DNA of 64,000 nucleotides from Takifugu bimaculatus (Eukaryota; Chordata; Actinopteri; Tetraodontiformes; Tetraodontidae): the NCBI GenBank assembly GCA_004026145.2, contig CP034991.1, forward strand, positions 8,589,332-8,653,331, read 5' to 3'. The translations under genes and the position numbers were made by a program. Positions 30,660 to 42,800 of this stretch are shown in pieces (the stretch's first letter is position 1; each line of letters begins with the position of its first letter). The notes under the pieces are model-generated. The model had not been told where the DNA came from, ran no database searches, and worked only from the letters and a program-made list of their open reading frames with translations.

Positions 30660-33240
30660 CCTACTGCAGAGTCGAGCTTTCTTCTCCCGCACGTCCTCCT
30701 CAGTCCCAAAGATCTCCAGCGTGGCATCAGCACAACCATCACATTTGCCCTCTGCTCAAAGGCATTTGTGTGATCTGTAATCAGGAACCTTCCACCAAGC
30801 CCACACATGTGGGGAAACTTAAAGGTAATTCAGGCATTCAAATCCAAATCCATTTGCCCTTTTTGGCTGCGAGCTGCAGTGTTGTCGTGCCATCACGCGC
30901 TGGAAACGTATACTCCCAGCGAGCACGCAGCAGCACTTAGGATACACAAAAATGCATCAGAGGAAATTCAATTTCTGTCAAAGTAATGTGATAGAAATGG
31001 ACATTGTCTGAAATGCCTGCGAAACAAATGGATCCAACTGGTCGATAGCCTCCAGAGAGTCTAGGAGAGGTCACTTCAGATGGAGCGTTGTTAATACCGG
31101 AAAAAACCAGCCAAAACAACGTTTCTGTGCACATAAACACTGGACCCGGAGCACAAGGGGACCAGTTTTCCTGTAATCCGCAGCAAGAACGCGGAGCTGG
31201 GAGGAAGCCTAACCCTCGCCACCTTCTTCACCGTGGTCTCCATCAGCGTCACGCTCCCGTAGGCACTGACTGGATCAGACGGCGCTCCGGACTGGTGAAG
31301 GATAGATGTGCGTTCAAGAGTCACAGCTCCAATAGCCGAGCCATAACTGCTCGTTTACTGACCACTGACGTCTATGGAGATGGAGCGGCGTCGCCCACAG
31401 CTGCTGCTCTCTGATTAGAAACCGTGGCCACCACGGCTACAGTATCCAGCAGCAGCTCCTTATTTCCTGGAATATTGCTAGTTGGACCTTGTTTCCAGGG
31501 TCTCCGCTCAGCTCAGCCTGTGTTGAACAGCTCTCACAAGACACCTTAATTAACCCATAATTCCTAATCTAATCGGTCGAGCTTAACCTCTCTACTTGTA
31601 CGTGTTTCCACTCGGTACCAAACCTGAAACCAGAGATACGGCGACCTTTGACCTCAGTTTTTAGGCTGCAGAGCAAGCAGAGCCTTATCATCGCTGCCAA
31701 ACACACTTTAACGATCGGACACCAACAGCAAAACAATTAATGGTTTTTCAGTGTGTTGATCCAGATAATCAAGAATTTAATGGCCAAGGAAACGCAAAAA
31801 TATCACCTTCCAGATAACGACTCCAGACCTTCAGAGCTTCAGAGTTTTAGACCTTCAGAGCTTCAGAGTTTCATACCTTCAGACCTTCAGAGTTTCAGAC
31901 CTTCAGACCTTCAGAGCTTCAGAGTTTCATACCTTCAGACCTTCAGAGTTTCAGACCTTCAGAGCTGGTGGTTCAATGGTTGGTTTCAGTCCAACTGGAC
32001 GTCGCAGCTCTGTTTCTGTAAACATGCAGCTGTGGAGGTGAATTTTGGTGTTTATTCTTTTGTTGCTCTGTAATTGTCAGACAGTCTTTCCATCATGGAC
32101 GGAGACAAACGCAGCAGAGGGGGCAGCAAGAGTCGCCCCCACCATGGAGCAAATGGCTGGATTAGGAACCCCCACAGGTTTAACCACAGTTACCGATCAT
32201 GCCGATTCAGCGGTTTGGCTACCTGTGGTCAGCTTAACTCGGCACATCGGATCGCTGCTGTTTGTGCTGCAGAAACACAAACGCTGACATTTCTGGTCTC
32301 GCCGGAGAATTGACACAAACATAAGAGCAGAAGAAGAGAAAACCGACTTGTTTTCTCATCGCCGCTGGTTCTCGTGCCTTTAAAAACTGCAGAGCAGGTT
32401 GTGTGAGGGGGTGAAGCAGCTGCAGCACAGATGCAGCCAGGGTGGGGGGGTCCGATGATGACGGAGGCGTCCAGCTCTGCGGGGACACGAGCACGGCCGG
32501 ACCGGCGCTGGAGAACAAGAACCAGTCCTGACCTGATTCTGGGCGGTCAAACACTGCTGCCGAGCCGTCTGTCACTGTCGGAGACTAAATGGAGACATTG
32601 TTTCCAAGGTTTGTAAAGATTTATGACATTCCAGCCACTGTTTAAGCCATGATGCACGACAGAGTCATTCTGTTTAATGGGGCCGCTTTCTTCTGCGGGT
32701 TGTGGGCTTATTTCCTGTGAGCACATGTATAATATGATCCATTGTGCGATTCCATCTAAATAAATCTTTCTGGAGGAGGAAACACAGATGTCAATGTTAA
32801 GCATTTGACTCGTGAATGGATGAAAAAATGAAGGCATGAATGGTGGCATTTTGATCAGCGACCTTTGAACTCTGTCCTCGAGTGAAAAGTTCTGATGCTG
32901 CCCAGGAAGGAGCCGACGTGGTGGTGAATAAAAGGTTCTGTGGAGGACCAAATATTCCTGAACCAACTAAAAACACTTCCCAACCACTTGATCGTCCCAG
33001 TTGTGACTTCTTCTGTCTCAGAGTCGCAGATTCCAAAATAACGAATTTACTCACAACTCAGAGGAACTTGCTACAAAACACGTTCTTAAACGCTTCCCAA
33101 AGGTTTGTCAGCATGTACCAATAATATACAATATAACAAAAATACAATTAATAGGATTTAAATCGATGATTACAAGAGAATGTGTTTTTTCATATTGCGT
33201 ATTTTAATTATCTATTTTTCTGATTGGTGTTTCCGGCGCG
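30660..33240. other. Intergenic region between bco2-like and gfra2
   Basis: No exon recognised on either strand. A small repeat built from TTCAGACC/TTCAGAG words occurs at 31826-31966. The scattered short ORFs have no recognisable content. Confidence 0.55.
31826..31966. repeat. Imperfect minisatellite of TTCAGAGCTTCAGAGTTT / TTCAGACC words
   Basis: About 140 bases of shuffled TTCAGA-based units of roughly 9-10 bp arranged in longer alternating blocks. Confidence 0.85.
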
Positions 33241-33249
33241 CGGTGCGAA

Positions 33250-33293
33250 CCACCGCCCCCTGCTGGTCGATTCGCGCACACCTCTTTATAAAG
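33250..33293 (+). promoter_or_regulatory. gfra2 core promoter: TATA box preceded by a CTCF-core-like word
   Basis: TATAAA at 33287-33292 lies about 540 bases upstream of the gfra2 start codon, in CpG-rich sequence. Immediately before it, CCGCCCCCTGCTGGTC (about 33253-33268) is the reverse complement of a good CTCF core (CCAGCAGGGGGCGG). The leader in between would be a long, GC-rich 5' UTR. Promoter function is inference. Confidence 0.45.
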
Positions 33294-33831
33294 TGTTGCG
33301 ATGCCTCCGCGCACATGCAGTCCGTGCGTCCTGGAGCCCTCCGCAGGAGCGCGCAGCTGCCTTTGCTGGAGGAAGGAGCGCAACGTTCTGTGGCACCTTT
33401 GGCGCTTCTTCTCCGCCCTCACATCTTTTGACTCTGCCGAGTTTTTTCGGAGGGTTTGAGGAATCCACTGGATCCCAGCAGCAGTGCGAGAGACAGTCTG
33501 AGCCTCTAGAATGCGGAGAGACCAAGTCTCACTAGTTTGTCGGTGTACGCGCAGCGCTGACGGACCGCAGGACGCAGATTTATGGATTCGCTGATCGACT
33601 GATTGATTCATTTCCCTCAATATCAGAGGAGTTCAGGGGTCCCGGATCCGGTCCGGTGTCAGACAAACCTCGGATCGGGATTGTTGGAACTCGGGGATTT
33701 TAGAGGAGACTCTTTTTTACAGCTCAGCCTGGGTTTGGGTCACCGAGGAGAATTAACCTTTCGCGAGGTGGAGGTATTGGATTTTTTCTTTGATTTTTTC
33801 TGGACCCGAACCGAGCTCTGCTGAGTCCAAC

Positions 33832-36800
33832 ATGAAGTCCGTCGCTGTGTGGATGTGCGTTCACACGTTTCTCCTGCTCATAGGTGAGATGCGACTCATG
33901 GAAATGTGCTGCATTTGTAGGTAATTGGGCTCTGAAATAGTCGTTTTCAACCCCTGTGACGGGTTCTGTGACCGCCGTCGGTCTCCTGTCGTCATCAGAG
34001 GGCACAGGGTTCGAATCTTTGGCATCCCGACGCTTCAGCCCAATAAAACATCTTTAACTGTCTCACGTAGCTGCGGACAACTTGATACGTGCGTGATTCA
34101 CGCACATTTGAGCCACTGAGCAAACAGCTTCCACAGCAGAAGTGCAGAACTTTTAGCTTTTATTCAGCACATCAAAAATTAAATAAACTGTGTAGATGTA
34201 AATCACGACTCACTTAAAAATCCACTATCAATCATCTTCATCATCGTTGTTGATGAAGGTGACGTCCAAAAGAGTAGCAGTATAAGTGTTTACAGAAGAT
34301 GTTAAATTCAAAAGGAATCGTGTCGATACATTTGTAGAAAACCTAAAACATCAAATTCTTTTGCTCTGACATCGTGAAGCGTCAGCTCACGTTCAGTTCC
34401 GGTCACCACCACTAGGGGGCTCTCTTGTCATTTAATCAGAACTGTTTGTAGTCGTAGGACTTGTTAAACTACCGTTTAAAACTCCTGTAAACGTAATTTC
34501 TGGATACCCGGATGTGAATTTACCCCAGTCTGAGGCCTTTAAGTGGTAATAACGCAAGATGATAATTACATAATGGCTGGTGCCATCAGTGTAGCAGCAA
34601 AGTGAAGGAGTTTCTGAATGAGCAGCGTGACTGCAGGCACTTAAGAAGGTACGATGTGTAAGAATTTGCAAACCATGAAGAATGTACTGTAAATGTCTCC
34701 CCATTAGATTCCTTAACATGTAAAAGCATGTCGGTGCAATCAGACCTGTTCATGCAACCGTAACCTGCAGCATCGAAAGAAGAGACGCCACCTGTAAACC
34801 TGATCTGTGATGCTCGGCTGTCCCTCTCGTCACCTTCACGTTTGTCTCCTGTCCCCCCCCCAGATGAGGGGGACGTTTCCAGGGTGGGTCCCTCAGCTCT
34901 GTCTGTGTCTTTGGTCCGCCATTCTCCTGGAGCTCCTCACAGTTCTGGGCCTGGAGCTCACTCCGAATGGGTGGACTGCATCCAGGCCAGTGAGATGTGC
35001 AACCAGAACCCCAACTGCAGCTCTCGTTACCGGGTCATGCGCCAGTGTCTGGTCGGCAAGGAGAAAGACGCCATGCTAGACAACAACAGGGAGTGCCAGG
35101 CGGCTTTGGAAGTGCTTCTGGGTAGTCCTCTTTATGACTGCCGCTGCAAGAGGGGCATGAAAAAGGAGCTGCAATGTCTGCAGAACTACTGGACCATTCA
35201 CATGGGACTTGGCGACGGTAAGAAGCAGACGAAATGATCATTTCCTGTCACAAATTTACAGCACAGGTCGCTGCGAAGCGTCTGCTGGGACTTAAACTAC
35301 ACTTTTTCCAACACATCCTGTGCACCAAAAGCCCCAAATGCTAAGCTAAGCTTTTGATCTGAAATATTCATTAGCAGTAAATCCCTGTTCTGTGCTGTGA
35401 TTTCATATCTATGAGTCACTTCCAAGCAAATCTCTCTCCAACCTAAAAGCCGCGGCTCTTCTCGAACACTAATGATTTCAACCACACCCAGTGCGGTTGC
35501 TGGAGTCCCTGATGCCCTCTTACGATGCTACCAGAAGCCCCTGATGAAAAATATATGCTTTCTTACTTTCCTCACCCTCTTGAAAGTAATGGACCAATAA
35601 TGGGATTACATTACACGGGCCTGTTATGGGGGACTTATTGGTTTTTACCTAAAGTGTTCCGTATTAACATGTAATTGGGTTGGAGTCCTACAGCTCCGTG
35701 GCCCTTGTGTGACCACTCACTCCACACATAAAACTGCACTCTGGATGGAACATTGGAAGACTCTGGATTTTACGTGGTGATGTATTTAGAGGGGAATAAT
35801 GCGTGCCGAGTCCTCGTTGTCCATCCCTCAGGGTCAGAGCCTACAAGTGTTCCACGCCAACACAAGTCTGCCGGAGTCAGAAGCAGAAAGCTGCACCCTG
35901 GGGATGGTTTGAGGGGCTAGTGCCATCCCTCCACGCTTGTAAACATGACCCAAGTGTCATTCCGTAGCGAGCGTCACGCCACGTGGGGGGCGTGAGACAG
36001 TCAGTGGCTGCACACGCCGTTCTGACAGAAACGTTAGAAAGTCGCTGAGCTTTGCACGCGTGTGTTGTGATGCATGAAGTGATTCACCAGGCTCCCGTCT
36101 CGCCGCACCAGCGGCACGTTACCAGGGGACGTGTGATGTCACGCACGCTCTGCTGCCTCAGTTTTCTAAAAACTGATCTTCTCTTTCCCCCCAAATGCTG
36201 CATCAGTCGTGTTCGAGTGCGCCGGGCGGCTCAGCGTCGGTTCGGGTTCGGTGGGTTCGGGTTGGGTGCAGCTTTAATCGCCATGTTAGGTCTCTAAGTG
36301 AGAACACACACGTGCAACATGCCAGCTGAACTTCTGGACGACACGGGAGGGTTTGTCCCGGGCAGAGCCAGATAACGGGTCACGTTAAGTAAAATAATGT
36401 GGGGGGAAGAATGGAGATGAAAGTCTAAGAAAGAAAAATTAAAGATGTGAACCAAGCAGGCAGAAGGAGTCGGAGACTCCTGCTGTTTTAACTAGCTTGT
36501 TACTTGATCTGAACTCTAATGTACCGTAGCTAAAGGCCAAAAATATCTATCCACTCTGCAGCCTCAGGCTAAAACAAAGTGGGGAAAACCAGACAAAAGT
36601 CCGGCTCCGTCGGTATGTTTCCCGTGAACATGACCCGCGTTGATCACGGCCAGAAAGTTGCTCCACGAGCTCCAGGGCCAAACCATCGTCGGGAACGCCG
36701 ACACCTCCCAAAGATGGAGGACTGAAGCGATACCCTGCTCCCTCACCAGCACCACGAGCCTGAGCTCCTCAAACACACAATCACTCATCTAAGATTTCAG

Positions 36801-39800
36801 GCTAGTTTCAGCAAGTTTGTGTTAGTTGCAATTATTTAAAACTGGATCTTTTTTAAGTCATGACTAAAAATCTAAAGTTCTTTCCATCTGGTGACAGAGT
36901 CCAATCTCAAAAAACAGAATTGTTTTTTGATCAGATGTCTAATATACCTTCATGTTTGTGCCTGTGTGTGTGTGTGTGTGAGAGACTGCACTTTCTGAGC
37001 ATCCAGCAGGTGCTCAGGCAACATCTTCGCAGTATTTTGAATGTTCTAGACATCGTGAGATGAATGGGAATGTGAGTAACGAGCTCCAGATGTGAATGGT
37101 TTCCCTCCAGCTCGTCACCGTGGCAGCTACAGGTCCACAGGCCTGGAGGTCTTCAGCCGCATTCGAGTCCCAGTGTCGCTAATGATGAAATGTTAATTGG
37201 GTTTTGTAACGTAAAATGGCAGCTGCGTTCAACGCATCAATACAGCTGCCGTTAATGGCGAACGCTGCTTTCTGCTCGGAATCAGCCGCTTGCTTTGATG
37301 AGGCCGACCTGCTTGAATCCATAAAAGAACTAATTACTAAGAAAGAAACATTGGCTGCCACACAGGGATATTATACGGCCTCGCTCCGTTCGGCCCCAGG
37401 CTTCGTGTGGATTTAGACCTCAGCTTTGCAGCCAACTTGATCAAAAATATATTTTAGCATTCAATTATTCATATGCAAATAAAAGCCAGTGTTGAAGGGA
37501 GGTGTGATTATTGTACAGACTCAGGTCTTTAAGCAAAACTATTTAATGTTTTAACTCCGATAATTCAACGAATGATGGTTGTGGGATCATGTGGGACATC
37601 AGTTAAAGCTCCACATGCAGCTAAAACCCAAACTAAACATCCACAGGAGACATGTTGACGTTTCTGAATCAAGAATATAGTTGGCAGTATGTTAGCAATA
37701 GCATGTTGTTCCCAGGAATGAAGAAAGAAGCCCCATAAAAATGCTTCCCCGGTCACGGCAGCGTTGGTCGTCTGTAGCGTCAGAAATGTTCACGTTGTCT
37801 GACCAACTCAGAAATAAAATGACCGTTCTTCTGCACGCAGAATGTTGCCACATCATGGAAGCTTAAATCAAACGAAGTGGACAGAAGGTGGGAGAGGCTG
37901 AAAAAAATGCAATGAAGGAAAGAAGTGAGTGGAAGAAACGGAGTCGGGTGGAGAACCCAGAGGAGAAGCGGGGGGGGGGGGGGGGGCCAGTATTCCTTGG
38001 TGAAACCATCATTACTATGAGCAATGGTAGCAGTCACCGGTCATTACCTCAGCCATCCACTGTCATAAGCAGAACATTTTTTCCAGCCTGCCCCTCATGT
38101 CAGGGGATCAGGGAAGCCAGGAAGCCACATTCTGCATGCTGAACATGCCCCCCCCAGGTCGGCACTTCCTGGGTGGCCACGGCGTCTCCAGCAGAAGGGA
38201 TCTGTCGATGGCTTCTTTGGTGATCAATAAGGTCTTCAACATCAGTCATCTTTCATCCTGAAAAAGTGAGAGCGATCGTTAAAACGTGAAGGCAAAACAG
38301 GCAAAGTTGGTTCTCATCCATCTGTCTAATGATCTGTGAGGCGCGTTGGCCAAGACCACGTTCCTGGGCTGGAGCGGGGAGACGCAGGGCAGCCAGTGGG
38401 CTTTAGATTAGGCTTTTATGGCGGCGAGTTCTCTATACGGGAGGAAGTGACGGCCATTCTGCTCCGTGAATGAATGAATGAATGCTCAATCAATGTCCTG
38501 ATGTGGACATTAAGTCTCAGCTGCTGGCTGAAAGGTTCCCGGTGCTGCTGAATGAGTGAAGCCAAGAGGTCAACAGGCCCTGGGATTCTCATCACCATCC
38601 CTCTTATTTATCTTTTCTCTCCTCTACGGTGGAAATTTAGTGGAGCAGACAGAACCTGCACAGCCAGATTAAAGATCTGAGCCGCCATCTTCTGATTAGC
38701 AGCGTGGCCGCAATAGTGGCGGGACTAAAGATTCGGCACCAGCCAAGAAAACGGGATCAGAATACAGTTGCATGAAGACACGCCGCTCAGAAACATCCAT
38801 CCATCAGATATTCGGTCATTTCAGCTCCGATATGCTGCTGTTGATGAAGTCAGTTAATTCAATATAAACCCAATTATTTCTGATTGGCTGGAACAGCACA
38901 GCTTTAGCAGAAAGGATCAATAAAATCAGATATTAATCACATTATTCTGGCTGTGATCAACAATAATAAAGATGCTTTTCTGTTGGTTTGCTAGTTTTTC
39001 CTCAAGCATTTTCATCTCTGTTGGGATGAAAATAAATAATAATTTTAAAAATGTAAATAAAAACCATGTTGGAGACCGAGTTGAATGGAGGACTGATGCG
39101 GACACCATCAGTTGACGCCACTGACGTTCCTGCCGAGTTGGGATGGTATCCTGGGCGACAGGCAGTTGTTCGTTTGCAGGATTTATGCCACACTTAAAGT
39201 TTAAGGCCAACAGCTGGTGTTAAAATACTCACCTGAGTGAGCGAGGGCTGCCACAGGTGTCTCACACGTCTGTCTTTGGGAGGACTTTCTTACCCAAACC
39301 CAAACCCTGTCTATCTACCTACCCACCCATCCATCCACCCACCCACCCATCCATCCATCCATCCATCCATCCATCATCCATCCATCCATCATCCATCCAT
39401 CCATCCATCCATCCATCCATCCATCCATCATCCATCCATCCATCCATCCATCATCCATCCATCCATCAGTTCTGGCTGATATCGGCAGGAGTTATGAGCA
39501 CCAATACTTTGGAATGGAGCAGGTATCGGCCCGATACCGATATCTGGTATTGGTACTTGATGATCCCCAACGTGTCCCTAATACATTTCCGTCAGCACTG
39601 CAGATGGACGCGACTGGATGAGGTTGAAATTAAGATTTACTCAAAGTTGGTTCAGGGTAAAATGGAGGCAGACGAGCACAGTCAAACAGGCTGGGTGGTG
39701 CGAACAGGCGTCCGAAAGGTGATCTGCAGGAGAGACCAACAATCGGTTCAGAACCAGAAGACAGGAACAATGAAAGAAACTTGCATTTTAGAGTTCCAGG

Positions 39801-42800
39801 AACCAGGCTGCACCACGAGGGGTGAAACAACAAACTGGCAACGTTTGGAAAGTGGACCGGGCTTTTACAGCAGGAGGCAGGTGAGGGTGATTAGCTGGAG
39901 ATGAGTTCCAGGTGTGTAGACCCCCACAGGAGAGAACCTGGACGCAGCCCCGCCCAGCCTGGAAGGAAACAGACAAGGGAAAGACAAAACACAGAAGGGG
40001 TGGAAACACTGGGGAATTCCAACAATTTCTAAATATCCACCTCTGATCTTGTCTCAGAAATGAGCAGCCACGTGAAAACGTTTGATAGCCAGGAGAAGAT
40101 AGAAGATAAGAAGTGTTTTCAGATGAACGTTTGCTGAGTTTGGAAGGGAATTAAAAAAGCTTCAGTTTCCAGGAACATTAGAGCTCTAATAAGGTCTGAA
40201 ATACAAAATCAGAGTAAAATAATCTAGGATTTCAAGAAGAGCAAGTCAGAAGTCCTCTAACCCTCTTGGACTGGCGACGAGCTCCAGGAAGACTTGGCAG
40301 CCTGGGGTTGTGTGACACTGTTCAACTGTTGAGCGGCACCATGAAACCAGGAGGAAACCTCTCCGTGGACCGACTGTTGGCCGTGATGAGTCTGGATTCA
40401 TGGAGTCAGTTCAATTCCAACAAATGCTGGAGGCAATGCTAACAGCATGTGTAAAAGATAAAATGCTTCTACAAACGTACATCGATCCCAAGCACAAAAT
40501 CCACAGGCGAACCTCCAGAGGAGCACTGCCATGGTCCTCACAGCCTCCTGATCCAAACAGTTCTAGAGTTCAGAACGTGGTTCTGTGGATAAAAGAGGAA
40601 ACCATTTTAGAGATTAATGGGAATAAACCCCATCAAACAGCTTCCATGCAGTGTCTAACTGGAGGCTTTTTCGCCTAATTGTGAGGAGCCAGAAAATGCT
40701 ATAAATTCAGTTATTACACAGGGATACAGTTCAGAGCGCTTTAGAATAGCAAACAACCTGAGTAATATTTATTAAAATTGACTTTGCCTCCAGCCGTAAA
40801 TGATTTGTCCAGAATGTCAATAGGAAGAAAAAAATCCCCAAACAGGAATCCTTTGATGCAGATGATTCTCATTATTGATAATGGACATGGAGACGCTGGC
40901 TGACGGCTCCAACCAGCTTCATAAAGCCGCTCATGGCAAAGGGGAGCGCTGGGAACCCACTTAGGGCTGCGGCCCTCCCCAGAAAAAGCCCCATTGTCAG
41001 CACCAACTTCAGCCTGTCAGAGCAAATGAAGTCAAATGGAGGCTTAATTACAGCGAGACGTTGGTGCCCTGTGGCCAGAAGCACCTGATCCCTCAGCTGC
41101 TGGGAATCACGTTCTAAATGACTAACGAGCTCTTAAGAGCGTAACACCCCTGTCTGTGGGAGTCAGGTCTGCGTGTGGGCGTGGGCTTATTACACGATTA
41201 TTATTATGGTTATTATTATATTAATATTATTGTTGTTATTTGTTATATGGTCTTCATTACCGTTCATTATTATGTGTTATATGGTCTTTATTACGGTTCA
41301 TTATCATTAGTTATATGGTCTGAATTACGGTTCATTATTATGTGTTATATGGTCTTTATTAGGGTTCATTATTATGTGTTATATGGTCTGAATTACGGTT
41401 CATTATTATGTGTTATATGGTCTTTATTACGGTTCATTATCATTAGTTATATGGTCTTTATTACGGTTCATTATTATGTGTTATATGGTCTTTATTACGG
41501 TTCATTATTATGTGTTATATGGTCTGAATTACGGTTCATTATTATGTGTTATATGGTCTTTATTACGGTTCATTATCATTAGTTATATGGTCTTTATTAC
41601 GGTTCATTATCATTAGTTATATGGTCTTTATTAGGGTTCATTATTATGTGTTATATGGTCTTTATTAGGGTTCATTATTATGTGTTATATAGTCTTTATT
41701 AGGGTTCCTTATTATGTGTTATATAGTCTTTATTAGGGTTCATTATTATGTGTTATATGGTCTTTATTAGGTTTCATTATTATGTGTTATATGGTCTTAA
41801 TTACGGATCTTAATTAGGATCTTTTTTCCTAAACATCCACGAGCGACGCTGCGACCCGTTGAGTGGACCTCTGGTGGTTGGCGCCTGGTTCCGACACCTT
41901 TCCGATAGTTTCCGTGGCAGCAGCCGGCATTCTCTCCTCATCACCGTCTTCCTGCTGAATTCCGAATGCAAAGCTTTTCCACACTGGAGGGTTTGTCTCC
42001 ATCATAGGAATTTGAATTTGTGGGATTAAGACCTACAGTGAAGCAGGCGGCAGCGGCAACTCAGCCGGCTAAGTGCTAATTAGATTTGATTTGATTTTTT
42101 GTCACAAATCATTAATAAGTAGGATTGCACCGCTCATGTGAACGCCGTCCTTAAATCAAACCACATTTTCCAGAGGAGGGAAACAGATTTCATGAATATC
42201 CCATTTTCTTTTGGTAAAAAAAGGCCAAAACCAAACTATCTATTTTATTAAAGTCTATCATTACGAGGAAATGTTACAGTTCATTGTTGGTTGGTTGAAG
42301 TGATGACGTCTGGTTCTGAGTATCTCTGGGAATGCTGGGAAGCAGAAGAGCAAAGGTGTGAACGCACCTGTGTCTTTGCTGTTGTTTCAGGTGGAGACGT
42401 GGCCGATTCCTCCCCATACGAACCCGTAGCAGCAAACCGGCAGCCCGACACCTTCCGCTTGGCCTCCATCTCCTCAGGTACTGCAGCTTTGACCTTCGCT
42501 CGTGAGGGAGGCACCTTTTCCTACAGGTGAACTAGAGGTTAATAACAACAATAGAACCTCCATCAACATTCCTCAGCAGCATTCCAACCGTCAACGACAT
42601 CATGCAGGAATATTTGGGAAGTGCTGAGGTGAATTTTCTCACTTATTGAGTCTTTCCCAACCCGACCGCTAACACTCCCGCCATCCGAGGGGCGATTTCC
42701 GACCAAGTATCCCTAATCAATAGAGCTCTTATCAGGAGGCACAGCTTCAGGAAAAGTGGAAATTAGAAACATTGACTCTGTTTGAAAACACATTCTTATA

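Larger units (their letters stand above)
35218..42390 (+). other. gfra2 intron 2 (7.2 kb)
   Basis: Non-coding. It holds microsatellites, a Tc1-like relic and a 34-bp minisatellite (listed separately). A segment around 37180-37480 is complex, non-repetitive sequence with ATTA words and a POU octamer ATGCAAAT at 37473-37480. It is a candidate conserved enhancer, which only a cross-species alignment could show. Confidence 0.6.

Noticed and set aside
34003..34020. B-box-like GGTTCGAATCT, possible tRNA gene
   Set aside because: No A-box or cloverleaf upstream; isolated motif.
41175..41616. 135-codon ORF rich in Tyr, Val and Ile
   Set aside because: Frame through the 34-bp minisatellite in gfra2 intron 2.
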